From NCBI GenBank assembly GCA_013288555.1, contig JABDBQ010000028.1:1-35247 (forward strand): a stretch of DNA of 35,247 nucleotides, written 5' to 3'. The notes under the pieces are model-generated. The model saw only the letters and a program-made list of their open reading frames with translations. It was not told the origin of the DNA and ran no database searches. The position numbers were made by a program, and so were the translations under genes. The DNA comes from Bacteroidota bacterium (GTDB lineage Bacteria; Bacteroidota; Bacteroidia; CAILMK01). Below are positions 7,964 to 16,546 of the stretch, piece after piece (the first letter of the stretch is position 1; every line of letters begins with the position of its first letter).

Positions 7964-10735
7964 CTATTTTTTACTAACAATAGTTACTGTACCGCTTAGC
8001 GGCACATCTATAATTCCTTCAAAACGAATTTGTTTCACAATACAGGAATAATAATAAACCCCATCAGGAAGGCGTTGATGCGTTCTCTCATCCGTCCCAT
8101 CCCAGTTGATTGCCGGATTTGAAGAACTGAATATCTGTTGACCCCAGCGATTGTAGATTTTTAAATCGATACCCTGGATGAACTGATAGCCCGGGAATGG
8201 GATAAACAAATCATTGATTTCATCCCCATTTGGTGTAAATACATTAGGTAAAATATATCTCGGACAATTGTCAACACAGACATAATTGCTTGGCCGGCTT
8301 TGGTTGCTGTATGAATCGATAGCGGTTACATAATAGCACCCGGCAAGTGAATAACTTAATATCTTTCTTTGGTCAACGTAGTTCTTTGTATTAATGCCAG
8401 TTACGGAATCAATATATGAAAATTTATAGCTGTTTCCCGTACTGAAATAGATATTATACTGAACCACTTTGGCATTGCAGCTATCGTTTGTAGTCCAGCC
8501 CAATGATGTAGCTTTTGCCTCACAATCTGCAATACCGGAAAGGACAGGCGGACAAGGTGAAACAGTATCTCTTGGACTGGAACACCTGGTTTCTGAATTA
8601 TTATCAATGGGGTCTGTAAAACCGGGCGCAAGGTATGAGCCGATTGATCTGACATAATAACAATACGGATGGCCATTTACGAGGCCCGTATCAACATAAC
8701 TCGTGGTATTGGAAGTACCAATGGAATCCCATTTCGACGTCGTTTTATTCAGCCTGTAAACAATGTAATAACTATTCTGCCATGGCGCTTTTACTGACCA
8801 GTTAAGGATCATGCTTTTATAACCCCTGATAATATTGAGGAAAACCGATGAAGCCGGGATTGTATTTCCAAGGAGTTTGGATTTTCCGCTGTCAGTATCA
8901 TAAAACTGTACTTTATAAGTATATGGAGAGTCAGTGGTATTCAACATGGTATCAATAAAAGTCGTATCATTCAGACCATGAAAATTGGCGCTGGCTGATG
9001 AATTGATAAGATAATACTTTGATGATCCCATTCCCGGTGACCGGTATAGCTCATATTTATACGGTGCCGGATTTTGATTGGTGTCTAAAGCTGATGCAAG
9101 TGGTTTAGACCAATCTACATACATGCTTCCATGTGATGTATTGGTCACTCTTACAGAAGCATGGGTCAATACCGGTACATCCTTTTTTAATTCTGCACAT
9201 GCTTCATTTGAAGCGTATCCTTCCACATATTGAAACTGTCCGTCATTGAGATAAATAGCGGTAACAAGATAACAGTATTTGATACCCGGTGCCAGGTCAT
9301 CACCATGGTTATTATCGATAAAAGTAAAAGTATTTGGATTTGTAATCGTATCAATACGCCTGTAACCTACATATCCGGGTACTCCTGTTTCACAATTGGA
9401 GTGCTGCCAGGTAGAAGAATCGCCTCTCCTGTAAATAAAATAACCCACAGGGTTGGGGCATTTCGGTAATTTCCAGTTAAGAATGACACTGTTTCCCGCT
9501 GGAGTTGCCGTAAGTTGTTGTGGTTCAGGGCCAACTACCCGAATTTTCATGCTTTTTATATCCGCAATAGAATCCTGGTCAATGGCTTTGAAAATTACGA
9601 TATAGGGTTGTTCTCTTATACTTTCGCAGGAAACTGCCCATTCAAAAACGGCTTTAACGCTGTCTTTGCCTATTATAGGATTATTATGCATCACAGCAGG
9701 TGATGATGACTGTAAAAATGGTCCCCCCGATGCGGTTAGCTTAATGCTGTCGTAATATTTTAAAATGATACTATCATAATGCATATATCCCTTGTCAGTA
9801 TCCCTGGCAACAACCGGCAATTTGTAATTAAAATTAATTCCTGCTTCTATGCAAGTATCGGGGAGTGGTTCGATAAAAGGAGGATATAATACGCTGCAGT
9901 CAATTACAATGATCTGCATATCCCTGATAATATATCCGATTAGTTTTTTATTCCGGTACATCTGAACCTGGATGGCGATGTTATAAATACCGATCTGTGT
10001 GGCGGAGTCCCATGTCACTTCACCATTAGTACTATCCAGTTTCAGGTGTTGAGGCGTAAAGTATCCTGAAACATTTGTGCCTACAGCCTGTTTTGGAGGA
10101 ATGAGTTTAAAATAAAGGCTGTCGCCGTCTGCATCATAGGCATCCGGATTGTCGGTAAATTTATGAAAAGCACAGGCATTCTGTATCGGTGGATTGAGCA
10201 GGATAGGGGATTGCACAAAACCCTGTAGCGGATCAATAATAAGAAGTGATTCAACATAGAATGGGGTATAGAACGACTGATCCATATTGAGGACATCTGC
10301 AACCCTGTTTGGATCCTGGAAAGAAATAACATAACTGCCCGGCCCGGAATATACATGGGTTGATATATATGTGTTCTTCCAGACAAAATTGGGCAATGTG
10401 ATTTGTGATTGCCTGTTGATGCTGGATGACTGCCCATCCCCCCAATCCAGGGTGATGTTGGGCCTGTCTGCTTTAGGACTACGCGTGTCTGTATAGGTTA
10501 TTAAGGTAGCCTGGAATGTGAGCGATTTGGGTCCACCTACCTGCATATAGGTAATTTCCCCCGCACGATTATGAGAAGCAAAGGCCTTCCCGCCCATGAA
10601 AACGAGAAAAAGAATGAGTATCCGAATTTTTACGGTGCCTGATTTCAAAATAAAACTATTTTTCCTGTCATTGCTATGCGGGTATAACATCTTTAGGAAA
10701 CGATTGGTTTTAATATGATTATATAAACACTTCAT
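7964..10735 (-). CDS. Secreted fibronectin-like protein with gliding-motility-associated (type B) C-terminal domain
   Basis: This 923-residue secreted protein is probably a T9SS cargo. A hydrophobic export segment (KIRILILFLVFMGGKAFAS) begins only after ~35 residues, so the true start may lie inside the listed frame; the ATG at residue 16 or a TTG near residue 30 are options. Residues ~55-370 form a beta-rich domain with a WGDG motif, common in Bacteroidota surface proteins. Residues ~380-800 hold several fibronectin type III-like modules (VILNWKLPKC, MYVDWSKPLA, MILNWSVKAP). The last ~90 residues are the CHU_C domain: VFTPNGDEINDLF, IYNRWGQQIF, WDGTDERTHQRLPDGVYYY. This type B domain is used by cargoes such as SprB and depends on SprF-like PorP proteins, two of which flank this gene. 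The specific function is unknown; adhesion or matrix roles are plausible. Confidence 0.9.
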   Translation of the reverse strand: MKCLYNHIKTNRFLKMLYPHSNDRKNSFILKSGTVKIRILILFLVFMGGKAFASHNRAGEITYMQVGGPKSLTFQATLITYTDTRSPKADRPNITLDWGDGQSSSINRQSQITLPNFVWKNTYISTHVYSGPGSYVISFQDPNRVADVLNMDQSFYTPFYVESLLIIDPLQGFVQSPILLNPPIQNACAFHKFTDNPDAYDADGDSLYFKLIPPKQAVGTNVSGYFTPQHLKLDSTNGEVTWDSATQIGIYNIAIQVQMYRNKKLIGYIIRDMQIIVIDCSVLYPPFIEPLPDTCIEAGINFNYKLPVVARDTDKGYMHYDSIILKYYDSIKLTASGGPFLQSSSPAVMHNNPIIGKDSVKAVFEWAVSCESIREQPYIVIFKAIDQDSIADIKSMKIRVVGPEPQQLTATPAGNSVILNWKLPKCPNPVGYFIYRRGDSSTWQHSNCETGVPGYVGYRRIDTITNPNTFTFIDNNHGDDLAPGIKYCYLVTAIYLNDGQFQYVEGYASNEACAELKKDVPVLTHASVRVTNTSHGSMYVDWSKPLASALDTNQNPAPYKYELYRSPGMGSSKYYLINSSASANFHGLNDTTFIDTMLNTTDSPYTYKVQFYDTDSGKSKLLGNTIPASSVFLNIIRGYKSMILNWSVKAPWQNSYYIVYRLNKTTSKWDSIGTSNTTSYVDTGLVNGHPYCYYVRSIGSYLAPGFTDPIDNNSETRCSSPRDTVSPCPPVLSGIADCEAKATSLGWTTNDSCNAKVVQYNIYFSTGNSYKFSYIDSVTGINTKNYVDQRKILSYSLAGCYYVTAIDSYSNQSRPSNYVCVDNCPRYILPNVFTPNGDEINDLFIPFPGYQFIQGIDLKIYNRWGQQIFSSSNPAINWDGTDERTHQRLPDGVYYYSCIVKQIRFEGIIDVPLSGTVTIVSKK

Positions 10736-10902
10736 TTAAGAGCAATATATTCCTGAATCATTGAATTACAGAAATTTTCAAAATACCGACCATTACAAAT
10801 ATCATAAAAATAAACAAGAACTGGTATTTATGTATGAGACGTTAAAAGGCGACTGTTGGTTTACCGGGAATATCCTGTTTTAAAAAATAAAAAGCATTCA
10901 AC

Positions 10903-12048
10903 TTATAAATCATTGTCATTCAAAATAAAGAGCCCCGAAATAATATTGTCTGCAAGCAATTTGCCTGCAAGGGTCAGCAATAGTTTATGATCTTTTTTAA
11001 ACAATAAATTATCAGAAACATAACGAAGCGAAGACTTTGTTATTTCATTTGCAAAAGCCAGGCCAAACCGATCCCGGATTAAACTGATATCACATCCCCA
11101 CATGGTTCTTAACGAAGTCATAACGTATTCGTTGTATTGTGAAATATCTGAGAGGGTTTCCATCTCATAATACGGATCATTGTTTTTTACAGATTGGATA
11201 TATTTTGTGTTATTGGCTATATTCCACTGCCTGGAATGCGTGTTGAACGAATGGGCTGAAGGGCCGGCGCCCAGGTATTTTTCCCCAAGCCAATAGCCGG
11301 TATTATGTTTCGAAAAATGGCCCGGTTTGCAATAATTTGAAATTTCATAGGCCAGGTAATTTTGCTCATTTGCCCACTGTTGAAGCACTAAAAATTGTCT
11401 TGCCGCCTGGTCGTCGTCCGTTCCGGTAATTTTGCCTTGTCTGATCATTTTTTCAAAGGCTGTTTTGGGCTCTATGGTAAGCGCATAGGCGGAAAAATGG
11501 GGCAAATTATAGTTCTTAAGTGTTTCCAGGTTTTGCATCCAGATATCATCAGATTGATTCTGTACGCCATATATAAGGTCAATTGTGATGTTATCAAAAC
11601 CGGATTGTTGCGCTTCTTGTATGCATTGATGGCTCTGTTCTGCATTATGTATACGGTGCAGGGTTTTCAGGTCAGTATCAAAAAAAGACTGAACGCCAAT
11701 ACTAAGCCTGTTTATTCCTGCACTATATAAATCCTGTATTTTTTCTTTTTTGAGATCATCCGGATTTGCTTCAAGGGTTATTTCCATTTTGTCCCATTCC
11801 AGGTTATAATTTCTGTCGATGGTTTCAATGATTTTTTTTATTTCATCCACTTCAAGCAATGACGGTGTACCTCCTCCGAAATAGATTGTCGAAATTTTTT
11901 CTCCTGATAAATAATTTTTTCTGTGTATGAGTTCAAGATGCAGAGCATCAAGCAATTCTGATTTGGTTTGCAGCGAAGTAGAAAAATGGAAATTGCAGTA
12001 ATAACATGCCTGTCTGCAGTACGGTATGTGTATATATATGGAGGCCAT
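10903..12048 (-). CDS. hemW: HemW-type radical SAM protein (heme chaperone, HemN-like)
   Basis: This 381-residue radical SAM enzyme has the cluster-binding Cys11, Cys15 and Cys18 in YCRQACYYCNF, followed by IYFGGGTPSLL for SAM binding and the HemN-like C-terminal domain. The spacing CX3CX2C with F two positions after the last Cys, and the short N-terminus, point to HemW (a heme chaperone related to coproporphyrinogen III dehydrogenase) rather than true HemN, which has a longer leader and an extra cysteine. Length matches HemW (~380). Start MASIYIHIPY is typical. It is read alone, divergent from the DUF4271 gene, with a 167-bp spacer to the secreted protein gene downstream. Nothing distinctive is seen in that spacer. 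Confidence 0.92.
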   Translation of the reverse strand: MASIYIHIPYCRQACYYCNFHFSTSLQTKSELLDALHLELIHRKNYLSGEKISTIYFGGGTPSLLEVDEIKKIIETIDRNYNLEWDKMEITLEANPDDLKKEKIQDLYSAGINRLSIGVQSFFDTDLKTLHRIHNAEQSHQCIQEAQQSGFDNITIDLIYGVQNQSDDIWMQNLETLKNYNLPHFSAYALTIEPKTAFEKMIRQGKITGTDDDQAARQFLVLQQWANEQNYLAYEISNYCKPGHFSKHNTGYWLGEKYLGAGPSAHSFNTHSRQWNIANNTKYIQSVKNNDPYYEMETLSDISQYNEYVMTSLRTMWGCDISLIRDRFGLAFANEITKSSLRYVSDNLLFKKDHKLLLTLAGKLLADNIISGLFILNDNDL

Positions 12049-12157
12049 AATAATCTTCTATCAGTAATCCTAAGCTTTTGATTTGGCAAAATTGAGCAAT
12101 TTGATAACCAACTTTGCATTAACAGCGATATAACTTCAGATATTCATGCGTATCCGC

Positions 12158-12165
12158 TAATTTTG
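12158..12165 (+). promoter_or_regulatory. Predicted -7 element for the DUF4271-hemD unit
   Basis: TAATTTTG matches TAnnTTTG exactly, and TTC at 12135-12137 lies 20 bp upstream as a weak -33. A TTG at 12163 that would open a longer frame sits inside this element, which supports the ATG at 12211 as the real start. Confidence 0.45.
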
Positions 12166-12210
12166 CACATTGCTAATTTTTATTTTGGCCATAGAGGGTT
12201 TTTTGTTCAA

Positions 12211-13119
12211 ATGAGCGACTCATTTTTAAATATTCTTTTAATAAAATACCTTCCGGGGACCCGGAGGATATTTACATTGATTATAGGAATATTTTTTCTC
12301 GCGGTATTTGTATTTCAAAGGTTTAATCCAATTATTGATTCTTTTATTCCGGAAATAAAAACAGCATCCGGGGTTTTAAAAACCAATGTAAAAAACAAGC
12401 CCGTGTTAATGGCGGCATTTGCTGATAAAACCATTTCAAAGGGAAGTGACAGCAGCAGGATCACAAAAAAAATCATTCCTGTTATCAGAAAATCCATTGA
12501 CAGGTACCCGGGTTATTATCTCTTTATTTTTCTTGGCGGATTTGTCGTATTTGCTCTTATCCGTATTATAGACCCATCGTTTCTCAGGTCCATTTTCGAT
12601 GCCACATTAAATATCAATCTGTTACTGGGTTTATTCAAAGAGGGTATTTTCGGTTTTAATATTACCAGTCTCTTGCTTGACATGGTTTGCATAAGTATGA
12701 CGGGGATATATATACAGGTTTTTTTCTTCAGTGCTTCAGCACATCTTTTTTTATGGATCCTGGGTTTTACGGCAATGGCTTATATTCTGAAACTTATTTT
12801 AATCCAGTTTTTTGCAAATGTTTTTATGGGGAGAACTGAAGCTACCGTGCATATCCTCATGCAGCTTTTATTTATGCGGATGCTGGGCCTAATTTTGCTT
12901 CCATTTTTGTTTTTTGCCCTATACCAACCCGTATTTGTGGTGCATGAATTGCTGAGATATTCATTATCGGTTATATTTATAATATACATGGTCTGGCTGG
13001 TCAGGCTTTTTATAAAAATGAAATCAGTGGGAAAGGTTAATATCCTTTATCTTTTTTTGTACCTTTGCACCGTTGAATTATCCACGCTCGCAATATTGCT
13101 GAGAAATTATATCCAATAA
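12211..13119 (+). CDS. DUF4271-type multi-pass membrane protein
   Basis: This 302-residue integral membrane protein has about seven or eight hydrophobic segments (for example IFTLIIGIFFLAVFVF, LFIFLGGFVVFALIRII, LRYSLSVIFIIYMVWLV). After the first segment it has a soluble loop of ~60 residues rich in Lys and Ser. I recognise it as resembling the DUF4271 family of Bacteroidota, whose biochemical role is not established. It is followed 15 bp later by the HemD-like gene, then a PorP-like gene and gldKLMN, an order I recall from other Bacteroidota genomes. The start chosen is the ATG at 12211; an upstream TTG (12163) overlaps a predicted promoter. A role in T9SS assembly or in membrane energetics is only a guess from location. 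Confidence 0.7.
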   Translation: MSDSFLNILLIKYLPGTRRIFTLIIGIFFLAVFVFQRFNPIIDSFIPEIKTASGVLKTNVKNKPVLMAAFADKTISKGSDSSRITKKIIPVIRKSIDRYPGYYLFIFLGGFVVFALIRIIDPSFLRSIFDATLNINLLLGLFKEGIFGFNITSLLLDMVCISMTGIYIQVFFFSASAHLFLWILGFTAMAYILKLILIQFFANVFMGRTEATVHILMQLLFMRMLGLILLPFLFFALYQPVFVVHELLRYSLSVIFIIYMVWLVRLFIKMKSVGKVNILYLFLYLCTVELSTLAILLRNYIQ

Positions 13120-13134
13120 GCACATAACGAGATA

Positions 13135-13899
13135 ATGGGGGCCAGGCAACCGGATTTGAAAGTAAAAACCATCTTAATTACACAGCCAGAGCCTACGGAA
13201 GGTAAATCTCCGTATGCTGACCTTACAGAAAAATATAAGGTTTCTGTTACATTCAGGCCGTTTGTAAAAGTTGATCCTGTTTCTGCCAAGGAATTCAGGA
13301 GAGAAAAAATCAATATTCTCGATTATACGGCAATCGTTCTCACCAGCCGGACAGCCATCGAACATCTTTTCAGACTGTGCGCCGAGGTGAGGGTAGAATT
13401 GCCTGCTGATATGAAATATTTCTGTATATCTGAGGCTGTTGCTTTATATCTTCAGAAATTTATTACCTATCGCAAGCGAAAGGTATTTTATCCAAAAGGA
13501 AGAGAGCACGAACTCTTCGATATTCTCCTTAAACACAGCGGCGAAAATTATCTGATACCTTCTTCAAATGTTGCTCACAATGAGCTGACGCAGTTCCTGA
13601 AAAAACACAATATCAAGTATCATCAGAGTATGATATACCGTACCATTTCAGATGATCTGAGTGACCTGACCCATGTCAATTTTGACATCATCGCTTTTTT
13701 CAGTCCTTCCACGCTTAAGTCGCTGTTTGATAATTTTCCAGGGTTTCAACAAAACAATACCCGTATTGCGGCCTTTGGTGCCAATACAGCTCAGGCTATT
13801 GCGGATGCCGGTTTAACCGTTAATATTGAGGCACCTACAGCCCAGGCACCCTCCTTAAAAATGGCGCTCGAGGATTATATAAAAAAAGCGAACCGTTAA
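13135..13899 (+). CDS. Uroporphyrinogen-III synthase (HemD) family protein
   Basis: This 254-residue protein has the two-lobed HemD pattern: TILITQPEP at the N-terminus (residues ~12-20), AIVLTSRTAIEHLF in lobe one, and in lobe two FDIIAFFSPSTLKSLFD followed by RIAAFGANTAQAIADAGLTVNIEA. HemD closes and flips ring D of hydroxymethylbilane to make uroporphyrinogen III; active-site residues are poorly conserved in the family, so activity cannot be judged by eye. It starts 15 bp after the DUF4271 gene, so the two are probably cotranscribed. No hemA, hemC or hemB is nearby, and it lies next to T9SS genes, which is a common Bacteroidota context. The family call is good; whether it is the cell's main HemD is not shown. 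Confidence 0.8.
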   Translation: MGARQPDLKVKTILITQPEPTEGKSPYADLTEKYKVSVTFRPFVKVDPVSAKEFRREKINILDYTAIVLTSRTAIEHLFRLCAEVRVELPADMKYFCISEAVALYLQKFITYRKRKVFYPKGREHELFDILLKHSGENYLIPSSNVAHNELTQFLKKHNIKYHQSMIYRTISDDLSDLTHVNFDIIAFFSPSTLKSLFDNFPGFQQNNTRIAAFGANTAQAIADAGLTVNIEAPTAQAPSLKMALEDYIKKANR

Positions 13900-13949
13900 T
13901 ACGAAATACCCTCCTTTACACGTTCTAAAAAAAGATTTTTGCAAAGTTT

Positions 13950-13981
13950 TTTGATAATGCGATTTCTTTTTTGTTAATTTG
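13950..13981 (+). promoter_or_regulatory. Predicted promoter of the second PorP/SprF gene
   Basis: TTTG (13950-13953), a 20-bp spacer and TTAATTTG (13974-13981, one mismatch to TAnnTTTG) fit the Bacteroidota promoter. The TTG that would open a longer frame (13979) lies within the -7 element, so translation should begin at the ATG at 14006. Confidence 0.5.
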
Positions 13982-14005
13982 GAACCTCAATGCGCTAAAT
14001 CAAGG

Positions 14006-14986
14006 ATGAGAAGACTTCTACTAACTACAATTGCACTCCTTTTTGCTGGTTTTGTCAAAATCTATGCTCAACAGGAACCCCAGTTTACACACTATATGTT
14101 TGATAAACTGGAATATAACCCCGCCGCTGCTGGTATCGATGACCATTATGTAAATATTACGGGGTTGATCCATAATCAGTGGGGAAGTTTTCACGACCCT
14201 GAAGGTGCAAGTGCCCCGGTTACCCAGAACCTCGCTATAGACGGTTCAATTTATCCAAATGGGCATCACATCGGATTAGGGTTTAATTTCCTGAATGACC
14301 GTGAAGGGTTTATCAATACTACCGGTTTTATGGCCTCCGGTGATTATCATTTTTCTCCGGGCTTTGGTGGTGATCTTAGCGTTGGATTAAATGTTGGTAT
14401 GCTTGATAAGGCTGTTAATCCAAAATGGAATACACCTGACCCTACTGACCCATACCTGCCCGGAACTTCTTCTAACAGTGGTCTTGATGCCGGATTAGGT
14501 TTATATTATTCTGCATTAAAGTATTATGTTGGTATTTCAGCGCTGCACTTACCTGCCAGCACACTTAATTTTGCCACGCCCTATAATGGCAATCAAACAA
14601 GTAATGCACAGTATACCGTAGACCGTACCTATTTTATTACGGGCGGTTACTATTATGATATCCCAAGCAAACCCGATTTACAGCTTCAACCCTCTTTTCT
14701 GTTGAAACAGGATGCTGCAACTACTTCATTTGGCGTTTCGTGCCTGTTGATGTGGAAACAGTTGTTATGGGGTGGGATTAATTACAGAACAGAAAGAATA
14801 ACTGCCCTGGCTATTATGGGCGGCATAAATCTGACGCCTAATTTAAAGGTCGGAGGTTCATATGATATTGCCACTTCGGCTCCTACTGCGTTTGGCGGTA
14901 CGTATGAATTCTTTTTTAACTATAGATTCCAGGTTCACATACCGGTAGAGGTGCCGGTATGGGACAGGTCGCCTAGATTTTTATAA
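14006..14986 (+). CDS. PorP/SprF family T9SS outer-membrane protein (copy 2)
   Basis: From the ATG at 14006 this is a 326-residue PorP/SprF-family barrel protein. It has a signal peptide (MRRLLLTTIALLFAGF, cleavage near IYAQ) and the family start QEPQFTHYMFDKLEYNPAAAG, with repeated glycine-rich beta-strand segments to a C-terminal strand region. It precedes gldK by 149 bp, matching the porP-porK order of Porphyromonas, so this copy is the better PorP orthologue candidate; PorP binds the GldK/GldN ring. The ATG start is preferred over an upstream TTG at 13979 because that TTG overlaps a predicted -7 box, and because the ATG puts the hydrophobic leader at the N-terminus. It is paralogous to 4589-5608. 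Confidence 0.9.
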   Translation: MRRLLLTTIALLFAGFVKIYAQQEPQFTHYMFDKLEYNPAAAGIDDHYVNITGLIHNQWGSFHDPEGASAPVTQNLAIDGSIYPNGHHIGLGFNFLNDREGFINTTGFMASGDYHFSPGFGGDLSVGLNVGMLDKAVNPKWNTPDPTDPYLPGTSSNSGLDAGLGLYYSALKYYVGISALHLPASTLNFATPYNGNQTSNAQYTVDRTYFITGGYYYDIPSKPDLQLQPSFLLKQDAATTSFGVSCLLMWKQLLWGGINYRTERITALAIMGGINLTPNLKVGGSYDIATSAPTAFGGTYEFFFNYRFQVHIPVEVPVWDRSPRFL

Positions 14987-15013
14987 TGAGAGGAAGAAAA
15001 GGTTTTTTTAAAG

Positions 15014-15062
15014 GTAAAATATTTTACAAATAATCTCGTTTAGGTAAAAACAGATATATTTG
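15014..15062 (+). promoter_or_regulatory. gldK upstream region: palindrome plus -7 element
   Basis: TATATTTG at 15055-15062 matches TAnnTTTG, 73 bp before the gldK ATG; no clear -33 TTTG is present. Upstream lies a perfect 14-bp palindrome GTAAAATATTTTAC (15014-15027). GGTAAAA occurs at 15013-15019 and again at 15043-15049. The lack of a -33 box and the presence of repeats suggest an activator or repressor site, but no binding protein can be named. Confidence 0.4.
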
Positions 15063-15135
15063 CGCTATCGAGATTGGACGATAAAACAGTATAATAACGT
15101 TATATAAGGTAATTTTTGTTGCTATAATATTAAAA

Positions 15136-16449
15136 ATGAGAAAGATGAAGCTAAGAATAAGGAACACTTTCGGGCTTGCAGCCGTTGCCCTCGTTCTGGG
15201 AAGTTGCGGTTTAAAGACAAGTGGAGGTGAATTAACTGGTGTACCCGGGCGAAAACCCTGGTACCATCCGCAGCCTTACGGTACCATCTATGTGCCAACC
15301 GGTTCTTTTCACATGGGAGCCGATGATCAGGATATTGCAAACTCAAGCGTGGCCAGGCCAAAGCAGGTGTCTATCCAGGCTTTCTATATGGATGAAACCG
15401 AAATCACCAATAATGAGTACCGCCAGTTTGTATATTGGGTGAGAGATTCTACGGTAGCCGATAAACTCGGAGACCCTTACAAAACAACGGATGACAATGG
15501 TGTTGACCATATCGCCTGGGACGAGGTAAAGAAAATTGATTATACAAGCCAGGATGTTATTGACGGTATTTCAAGCCTGATGTACCAGAAAGATGATCGC
15601 ATCTCCAATATACCTTATATGGACTGGAGGAAAATCCGTTACAAATACAAAAGATTTGACCTTCACAAAGCAGCCGATATCAATAATAAGCTGATTTATG
15701 AAAAGGATCCTAACGATCCACGTATCAAACGCAAAAACTTCATTATTGAAGAAAATATTGCGGTATATCCTGATACCTTGACCTTTGTAAGAGACTTCAC
15801 GTATTCTTATAATGACCCTATGGCTCAGACTTATTTCTGGCACCCTGGCTTTGATGACTATCCGGTAGTAGGTGTAAGCTGGAAACAGGCTAATGCTTTC
15901 TGCTGGTGGAGAACAGAATACCTGAATGCGTCTTATACGCAGCAGGGTGATCCTGAAGTAAACCCTTTCCGTCTGCCTACAGAAGCAGAATGGGAATATG
16001 CAGCACGTGGCGGCAGGAGATTTTCTCAATTCCCATGGGGTGGTCCTTATACCCGAAACAGCCATGGTTGTTTCCTTTGCAACTTTAAACCACTTCGTGG
16101 TAATTATATAGAAGACGGCGGTTTTTATCCTGTAAAAGCCACTGCGTATTTCCCTAACGATTACGGTTTGTATAATATGGCAGGAAACGTGGCAGAGTGG
16201 ACTTCTTCAGCCTACGATCCATCGATCTATACCTTTGAAGATGATATGAACCCTGATTATTACTACAATGCCAGCAAAGACGACCCAATTACGGCAAAAC
16301 GTAAAGTAGTTCGTGGTGGTTCATGGAAAGATGTGGCTTATTTCTGCCAGACTGCTACCCGTTCTTATGAGTACCAGGATACAGCAAAAAGTTATATCGG
16401 TTTCAGATGTGCAATGACCTATATGGGAAGATCAATTAAGGATAGGTAA
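15136..16449 (+). CDS. gldK: T9SS ring lipoprotein GldK (PorK)
   Basis: This 437-residue outer-membrane lipoprotein has lipobox VLGSC (Cys near residue 24). It has an FGE-sulfatase-type domain: PYGTIYVPTGSFHMGADD near residue 50, FYMDETEITNNEYRQFVYW, HPGFDDYPVVGVSWKQANAFC, RLPTEAEWEYAARGG, YGLYNMAGNVAEW, and a closing IGFRCAMTYMGRS. GldK and GldN form the periplasmic ring of the type IX translocon. It leads gldL-gldM-gldN in the standard order, 97 bp before gldL. It is clearly related to GldJ (5663-7117). Two ATGs (15136, 15145) are possible starts; either gives the lipoprotein leader. Confidence 0.95.
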   Translation: MRKMKLRIRNTFGLAAVALVLGSCGLKTSGGELTGVPGRKPWYHPQPYGTIYVPTGSFHMGADDQDIANSSVARPKQVSIQAFYMDETEITNNEYRQFVYWVRDSTVADKLGDPYKTTDDNGVDHIAWDEVKKIDYTSQDVIDGISSLMYQKDDRISNIPYMDWRKIRYKYKRFDLHKAADINNKLIYEKDPNDPRIKRKNFIIEENIAVYPDTLTFVRDFTYSYNDPMAQTYFWHPGFDDYPVVGVSWKQANAFCWWRTEYLNASYTQQGDPEVNPFRLPTEAEWEYAARGGRRFSQFPWGGPYTRNSHGCFLCNFKPLRGNYIEDGGFYPVKATAYFPNDYGLYNMAGNVAEWTSSAYDPSIYTFEDDMNPDYYYNASKDDPITAKRKVVRGGSWKDVAYFCQTATRSYEYQDTAKSYIGFRCAMTYMGRSIKDR

Positions 16450-16546
16450 TAATAAGACTATTAAATATTTATAGATATTTATTCAAAATTTAATCAGTTA
16501 ACAAAAACAATCAGAATTTTTTACAAATTTTAAAACAGAGAATAAG

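Noticed and set aside
12163..12210. TTG start extending the DUF4271 protein by 16 residues
   Set aside because: It overlaps the predicted TAATTTTG promoter element, so it would not be in the transcript.
13979..14005. TTG start extending the second PorP protein by nine residues
   Set aside because: It falls within a predicted -7 box and would put a charged stretch before the signal peptide; ATG at 14006 is better.
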